A stretch of 64,000 nucleotides of DNA from Hanleya hanleyi. Taxonomy: Eukaryota; Mollusca; Polyplacophora; Lepidopleurida; Hanleyidae. Both the position numbers and the translations under genes were made by a program. Positions 58,440 through 64,000 of this stretch are shown here, one piece after another. Each line of letters begins with the position of its first letter. Within the stretch, counting starts at the first letter, position 1. The notes beneath the pieces were generated by a model. The model had not been told where the DNA came from. It was given only the letters and a program-made list of their open reading frames with translations, and ran no database searches. Location: positions 1-64,000 of the forward strand of contig JAVTVY010020587.1 in the NCBI GenBank assembly GCA_036873755.1, given 5' to 3'.

Positions 58440-59595
58440 ATATATATAGGTGAATCATGTCTGGGGAAAAGTTTTAAACTGGCACAGTTGGGAAAATGTG
58501 TTAAACTGGCAAAGTTGGGAAAATGTGTTAAACTTGGCTGGCAAAGTTGGGAAAATGTGTTGAACTGGCAAATTTGGGGAAATGTGTTGAAATGGCAAAG
58601 TTGGGAAAATGTGTTACCCTGGCAAAGCTGGAAGAAAGTGTTGAACTGGCCAAGCTGGTAAAATGTGTTACCCTGGCAAAGTTGGGAAGATGTGTTAAAC
58701 TGGCCAAGTTGGGAAAATGTGTTAAACTGGCAAAGTTGGGGAAAAAAGTTAAACTGGCAAATTTGGGGAAATGTGTTGAAATGGCAAAGTTGGGAAAATG
58801 TGTTAAACTGGGCGAGTTGGGAAAATGTTTCACCCTGGCAAAGTTGGCAAAATGTGTTGAACTGGCAAATTTGGGGAAATGTGTTTGAAATGGCAAAGTT
58901 GGGAAAATGTGTTAAACTGGCAAAGCTGGGAGAAACTGTTGAACTGGCCAAGTTGGGAAAATGTTTTAAACTGGCAAAGTTGGGAAAATGTGTTGAACTG
59001 GCCAAGTTGGGAAAATGTGTTAAACTGGCCAAGTTGGGAAAATGTGTTAAACTGGCAAAGTTGGGAAAATGTGTAAAACTTGGCTGGCAAAGTTGGGAAA
59101 ATGTGTTGAACTGGCAAATTTGGGGAAATGTGTTGAAATGGCAAAGTTGAGAAAATGTGTTACCCTGGCAAAGCTGGGAGAAAGTGTTGAACTGGCCAAG
59201 CTGGTAAAATGTGTTACCCTGGCAAAGTTGGGAAGATGTGTTAAACTGGTCAAGTTGGGAAAATGTGTTAAACTGGCAAAGTTGGGGAAAAAAGTTAAAC
59301 TGGCAAATTTGGGGAAATGTGTTGAAATGGCAAAGTTGGGAAAATGTGTTAAACTGGGCGAGTTGGGAAAATGTTTTACCCTGGCAAAGTTGGCAAAATG
59401 TGTTGAACTGGCAAATTTGGGGAAATGTGTTTGAAATGGCAAAGTTGGGAAAATGTGTTAAACTGGCAAAGCTGGGAGAAACTGTTGAACTGGCCAAGTT
59501 GGGAAAATGTTTTAAACTGGCAAAGTTGGAAAAATGTGTTGAACTGGCCAAGTTGGGAAAATGTGTTAAACTGGCCAAGTTGGGAAAATGAAAAA
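58440..59595 (+). repeat. 27-bp minisatellite with 546-bp higher-order duplication, in intron 4
   Basis: Unit near AAACTGGCAAAGTTGGGAAA followed by ATGTGTT, about 40 copies. A block of about 20 units starting at AACTTGGCTGGCAAAG (58531) is repeated at 59077, 546 bases later. As 27 is a multiple of three and the unit has few stops, all frames give long ORFs (up to 426 codons on the minus strand, 58370-59650); these are in an intron and in the wrong frame for both flanking exons. Confidence 0.88.
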
Positions 59596-59637
59596 AATTG
59601 CCTGATTTTTTTCTGATTGGTTGAAAGTTTGCCTTAC

Positions 59638-59786
59638 CATTCTGGTCCATTCCTGTATGTCACTGGCACGAAGTGGGCCCTGCACGGATCCATCACGACG
59701 CATGAATACATCTCCACGATAGGTCTCATACAATCGCTCCGAGGTCACTGCAGCATTCACCTGAATCTCTATCACCTTGACTTCAG
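59638..59786 (-). CDS. Schlafen-like gene, exon 4
   Basis: 149 bases: two to finish a Ser codon, then 49 codons. Its acceptor is TTTTTTTTCACCAG and its donor ATG|GTAAGG. It encodes EVKVIEIQVNAAVTSERLYE, then TYRGDVFMRRDGSVQGPLRA and SDIQEWTRM. The strand-turn pattern with V(F/Y)MRRDGSVQGPL is the C-terminal half of the AlbA_2 / Schlafen domain (the family often reads Y-x-R-x-G..). The end of this exon closes the folded core before the coiled-coil tail. Confidence 0.88.
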
Positions 59787-59988
59787 CTGGTGAAAAAAAA
59801 ATCAGAATGAACAGATCTAAAAACAATTCAGTAGGATGTTCAATTTTCAGTTTCACCAGAAAAGCCACCAGACATGCCAGATGCAGACACTTTGCCAATA
59901 GTACACCGGATCATTTACCGACTCCCTTTACTGACTGAACCATTTTTAAATGTATAAATGAATCATGAATACATTTTTTCGAACTTAC

Positions 59989-60037
59989 ATATCAGGGAGT
60001 GAAATGGGAAAACAAATTCCGGTTGCTCATTTGCACC
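59989..60037 (-). CDS. Schlafen-like gene, exon 3
   Basis: 49 bases, 16 codons plus one base. Its acceptor is TTTTATGCAG and its donor ATAT|GTAAGT. It encodes GANEQPEFVFPFHSLI. A short, sharply defined exon; the phases match both neighbours, which also fixes the weak donor chosen for exon 2. Confidence 0.8.
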
Positions 60038-60103
60038 CTGCATAAAATAAGTGTTGACTATCTGTTAACAATATAATGACATAGATGATACACTCATACT
60101 ATT

Positions 60104-60870
60104 CAGCTTGTATCACTGACGTCCCTACTCTCCTTGTTCCCCCCGCTGATTCACATCGCCAAGTTCGCGCCTCTTGGCCATAAGGGGGCGCTTTATCTGG
60201 TTATCCAATCGCCGTGCCGTAATAGCTCTGAGATAACCAGATTCCTCATACTAACCACGATTGGCTAACTACCTCACGTGATCGAAGTTACCTCCTGCCT
60301 TCAGGATAGTGAGATCACGACTCTCACGTAATGTGGACGCCATGCCAATATTTTGACAGCGACACGCCCTCTTACCGCATCTCCCAAAGGAACTTTTCCC
60401 CGTCTTTATTACATTCTACATTCAATTCAAAATCTGAAACAATTAAACGGTGTTTTTACGTTACCATTCTAGGCAGCTTGATCTCGTTATATACCCATGA
60501 CGATAAAGCGTGGTCTTATCAGTGGGATATTAACAACATTTACGGGGATTTATTTGTTAATTATTTGAAGGTATCAGTGAACAAATGTTTACAATCAGTC
60601 GACGAACCTTACTAAACAATGAAGGAAGTTATCCAAAAATCTGATCACTCTTAACTCAGAATAAACTGTCCATTTATTGTTAGTTTTGCCGTTAACGACA
60701 TATGAACGTTTGGAAAGGGAGACAACTCATATTGCCAAGACTCTTCCATAAGAGTGATATTCATTGGTCATTGGTGGTTGGCCTGTGCAGAGCGCCCCCT
60801 TACGGCCAAGAGGCGCGAAATGTGCGATGTGAATAAGGAGAGTAAGGACGTCAGTGATACAAGCTGTTTA
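60104..60870. mobile_element. ~765-bp element with ~95-bp imperfect TIRs, in intron 2
   Basis: CAGCTTGTATCACTGACGTC, then CGCCTCTTGGCCATAAGGGG at the left is mirrored at the right (CCCTTACGGCCAAGAGGCGC, then GACGTCAGTGATACAAGCTG). The right arm lacks about 12 bases. No ORF and no clear target duplication were found. It is probably a MITE. It brings two full GACGTC words into the intron. Confidence 0.75.
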
Positions 60871-61203
60871 TCAGCATACATAGATGAGGGCATTTCATAC
60901 AACCAGACACAGAACTGGCATTCTAAGAGGCTGATTTATGGTGCATTTTACAGGGCTGATTCAAGCTGCATTTTACGGGGCTGATTTAAGGTTAGAGGAT
61001 ATAATCAGCCCCGTTAAAATGAAAGGCCTACTGACAAATGCAATAAATTCCCAGAAGATGACTCTGGCCATTTGCCTTAATTTCTTGCACTTTTGTATGT
61101 CCAATAAAATTAATGTGACGAAATTACAAGGACGGGAATAGCTGCAGCCATTTTTATCTCATTTCTCAAAATGAACACAAGAGAAAAAGAAAATGAACTT
61201 GAC

Positions 61204-61370
61204 CGTACCAATGGGTGTGAGGTGTTGTCTGTCCATTTCCAGAACTGGTACAAAAGATACGCTATATTGTTGGGGGAAGACTTGAGGGACCATCCCTCTA
61301 ATCACACTGTCTATTAACAATCTCAGCTCATTCTCCTGTTTCTGGTTGCATTCAACTCCCTGGACAGCCC
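61204..61370 (-). CDS. Schlafen-like gene, exon 2
   Basis: 167 bases: two to finish a Gly codon, then 55 codons. Its acceptor is CTTTTTGCAG; its donor ACG|GTCAAG is weak but is the only choice that keeps phase into exon 3. It encodes AVQGVECNQKQENELRLLID, then SVIRGMVPQVFPQQYSVSFV and PVLEMDRQHLTPIGT. G-V-x-C..(R/K)QE-(D/N)E-x-R..(I/V)-(D/S)...P is a recurrent pattern in Schlafen-like AlbA domains of invertebrates. Confidence 0.85.
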
Positions 61371-61631
61371 CTGCAAAAAGAAAGCCAGAAAAATTTTATG
61401 AGCGTAAATTCAAAACAGCTTTATTTCCAAAACGAAACATAACCAGAGCCAACATTGACTTCAAATTATATGCCCACACCATTGGTTTTGGGATGACTTT
61501 TGACCTCAAGTTTAGTATGTGACACGTCTCCTCCTAATGTGCCTGCCGTGACACAAAATATTGCAATTTTGAATGATTCCCTTATTTTGGGGTCAGTGAC
61601 CTTGACCTTTGATCTTGACCTGAATTTTGAA

Positions 61632-61850
61632 GTAGTAGTAGGCTTTAACGTCGTTTTCAACCTTGTTTCAGTCATATCACAATGGTGCCTACATGTGCCA
61701 GAACACGAGAGTGCTCACAGTTCCTATTACCCTGGACACTGATCAGCCCAGCCAGTACAGCAACCGTTCACACATCCAAGTATTGACCAAGCTTAACATT
61801 GCTTAACTTCGGTGATCTGACGAGAACCGGTGTGTCCAATATTAAGTCGT
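61632..61850 (-). mobile_element. 5S-rRNA-derived SINE, minus strand, in intron 1
   Basis: On the minus strand, TCTCGTCAGATCACCGAAGT, then TAAGCAATGTTAAGC, TTGGTCAATACTTGGATG and TGTGAACGG follow the 5S rRNA internal promoter region (the family reads TCTCGTCTGATC..GAAGTTAAGC....GG.TAGTACTTGGATGGG.GACCG). The tail TTGTGATATGACTGAAAC, then GGTTGAAAACGACGTTAAAG is the same as that of the tRNA-derived SINE at 20066-20432. The 5' part is truncated or diverged. It is a retrotransposed SINE, not a 5S gene. Confidence 0.8.
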
Positions 61851-62301
61851 ACCAATTTTGGTAGGTAACCCAATCACCTCCCCTCAATGAATCTACTGAC
61901 AAATAACTGCGATTTTTAATGATTCCCTGGGAGACAATGTAAACAAAGCATCAATTATGTTGCAATGCACATTCAATTTCAATCACAGCAAAAGTACAGC
62001 TGTGGCACACAAAGGCCAAGCCGAGTAGTAGGAACAGCATATTGAAGTAAGAAATGATGGAGGGTCAGAAATATCTGTCAATGTCTGCATTTATTTTCAG
62101 GCTTGTGAAAATGGTACAGATGACATACTAACCCGTTGCTAAATTATTTTTATCCAATTAATATTTTCTATATTAAATATAAGTCTTTTCATCATGTTCA
62201 TTTACATGTATCTTCTAACAATATATTGATCTCTTTTCTGAGTGGAGGACACACCTCAATTTTGTCTGACTATAGTTCCGGAAAAAGCAGATGTCAATTA
62301 C

Positions 62302-63160
62302 CATTGTCGTCAACCCCAATGAGTAAAGTTCCTCCTTGGCCTGCATTCAGAAAACAGCAGACATATTTGGCCACATGGTCTTTGAGTTGTTTCTTCATGT
62401 AATGACCACCGCCCCGTTTGAATTCCACGTTCCGTGTCTCGTTCCCCAGAAGCTGGCCGATGATGAGGTACTTGTCGGGAAGCGAATGTAAGCTGCTCTT
62501 ATCAGCGATGAGCCCAGTGGTCGAGGTGCCAACATTTCCATGAGTGACCGGGTGTATCTTGTACAGCCCTGTCGTAGATGTTTTGACATTTTGCAAATGG
62601 ACAATGGAGGAGAAGTAACTAGCCTCATCAATGGTTGGTAGGGAAATTTGGCGTGTACTGTTAGCAGGCACCAAGTTATGGTCGTGATCATTGCAGAACC
62701 CAGTACCATCCTCTGGAGCCCCCAAACCAGAATGTGACTCAAGAGATGGGTTTTCACCATTGAGCCTTGATGCCTCTCGAGTGTTATACAACTGTTTCAG
62801 TGACTTGGTCTTCGTGTGCACAGGCTGTTTACGAGATAGGAGTTCTTTTTTGTTCCATTTCACCTGGACAGTCAGAGTGCGAGAGCGATTACTAATTTCA
62901 TCAAAATCAAAATCTATCTGCTGCCTTGCTGCTGGAGTGCCCAGCCTCGCCAACACAGTCTGCAGCTCTTCAGCGCTACTGAAGTAGACAAACCCAAAGC
63001 GATTGGCAGGCTGGGCGACGATGTTGATATCTGACGATGCTAATGAGATATGTAAATGAGATGCAAAGAGCTGGATAATCTTCTTTTTCAGGAGGCTAAT
63101 GCGAATGTCTAGTTTTAGTCCACCAATGAAAACTGCAAATTCTTCCTCGTCCTGTGACAT
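62302..63160 (-). CDS. Schlafen-like gene, exon 1: RRM-like domain and start of the AlbA_2/Schlafen core
   Basis: 859 bases from ATG, 286 codons plus one base, donor AATG|GTAATT. Residues 9-100 look like an RNA-recognition motif: AVFIGGL (RNP2 position) and NRFGFVYF (RNP1 position, residues 53-60). Residues 100-225 are a Ser/Asn-rich linker. From about 230 the Schlafen AlbA_2 domain begins: ETRNVEFKRGGG, a helix (KKQLKDHVAKYVCCFLNAG) and GGTLLIGVDDNG. E241, E246 and D284 have exactly the 5 and 38 residue spacing of the catalytic carboxylates of the mammalian Schlafen nucleases SLFN11 and SLFN13. The 5' UTR continues to an acceptor (TTTTCAG) at about 63196, so a noncoding first exon lies upstream. 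The whole protein is about 467 residues, with no helicase part, like short Schlafens and SLFNL1. Confidence 0.88.
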
Positions 63161-64000
63161 GGCTCAGCCGAGACAGGATTTGAACGACGCAGGTCCTGAA
63201 AATAACAACAGAACACGTTTTTGTTAGCAAGCAAAATATGCAGAAATAACACTTTTTGATATATTTATGGCAGCTTACAACAACTCATTCATCTGCCCAA
63301 CAAAGACATTGTAAGGTTGTAAATTTAGCTAGGGCTGTACAAAAAGAATGCGAAGATGCCACAGATTCAACATATTTTATTGTTTGTACAAATGGAATCC
63401 AAGCAAACAGTTTCCATCCAATATTTTACCTCAGAAGGAATAGTTCACTGTACAGACTTACTACAGTGCAGCTTGAGAGTTACTACAGCTCTTCTGTGAC
63501 GTCGGCTTAAGAAAGCCGGAAGATTAACATCTTGGTAGCTAGATAGACAATTTTACTGGATGAGCCACAATGACTGTCATTCGGGACCACCGAGCGGAGT
63601 CTATGAACGGGACCGATCCTATGCTTGGGTACCTACAGCATCAATTTCCTGTGTATCACCAGATGTGATGCACCGGAATCGCCTAGCACGCAGGACTCAA
63701 AACCCAACCACTAACACAGATGCATGAACCATCTATCAGGAAATTATACAAATAAGGATCTCAAATTTATGTTGAAAACACTAATACTCCTATCTGTTAT
63801 GACCCATGGAAATATAATATCACCAAGTATTAGCTTTAAAATTAAACATGTCGCATGTTTAAGTTGTATAATCCCAATGATGTTATAGTTTGTTTTTGTA
63901 TATGCCAGGTGAAAATCAACGCTATTGTGGCTCAGTCCACTGCAGATTGAACTGTCAACAGGGATGGCAAGTACTGTTGCGCCCTCTGGTGCCACTGGAA
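63161..64000 (-). other. 5' UTR segment and upstream region of the Schlafen-like gene
   Basis: 63161-63195 is the transcribed leader in exon 1, preceded by a CAG acceptor; the noncoding first exon was not located. The rest (63196-64000) shows no exon or repeat family that I can support. 63560-63730 has a vaguely tRNA-like GCACGCAGGACTCAAAACCC stretch too degraded to call. Confidence 0.4.

Noticed and set aside
58370..59650. 426-codon minus-strand ORF with repeated NTFSQLCQF blocks
   Set aside because: It is the 27-bp array read in an open frame. It starts inside exon 4 and ends inside exon 5 in the wrong frame for both.
60938..61141. Small ORF and hairpin around GCATTTTACGGGGCTGATT
   Set aside because: A short ~17-bp inverted repeat and near-repeats within intron 2; no coding or element structure could be supported.
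61690..61830. 5S rRNA gene
   Set aside because: Only the internal promoter region is similar, and it is joined to a SINE tail.

Overview
The window is eukaryotic nuclear DNA, most likely from a mollusc (a bivalve or a close lophotrochozoan relative). The signs are long spliced genes with GT-AG introns, very abundant ACATGTA-type words, SINEs ending in a GACGTTAAAC...CTCACTCACT tail, a CR1-like LINE whose polymerase box reads CADD, and many tandem satellites and terminal-inverted-repeat elements. The species call is inference; nothing in the window fixes it.

Three host genes can be followed exon by exon, all on the minus strand, and in each the reading phase is kept across every junction. (1) 1905-10575: the first two exons of an ankyrin-repeat gene that runs off the left edge. 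(2) 26932-36813: a complete four-exon MKRN2OS-like gene (about 213 codons). (3) 58219-63160: a complete five-coding-exon Schlafen-like gene (about 467 codons). It has an N-terminal RRM-like fold, an AlbA_2/Schlafen core with the three-carboxylate nuclease pattern, a charged helical C-terminus and a terminal CVVL prenylation-type box.

Between the genes: 10.6-26.9 kb is repeat-rich and intergenic, with a 134-bp tandem, a 23-bp minisatellite, a tRNA-derived SINE, a 31-bp minisatellite and several TIR elements. At 27-33.4 kb the large third intron of the MKRN2OS-like gene holds a Harbinger-like element and a 21-bp minisatellite that starts at the exon 3 splice donor. At 40.4-47.0 kb lies a decayed LINE with two PHD fingers in ORF1 and an endonuclease-RT ORF2. 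At 47.3-57 kb is a region of degenerate ~32-bp repeats containing a segmental duplication, a frameshifted THAP-domain gene, a 247-bp-arm perfect palindrome and a 1.46-kb non-autonomous transposon.

The most interesting items are the putatively membrane-targeted RRM-Schlafen nuclease, the minisatellite that multiplies a 5' splice site about sixty times, the perfect palindrome carrying a mirrored exon-like ORF, a canonical -1 frameshift heptamer at the LINE ORF1/ORF2 overlap, and several structurally similar TIR elements that all made 5-bp target duplications. All boundaries were read by eye, so allow a few bases of error on repeats. Exon ends were checked for phase.
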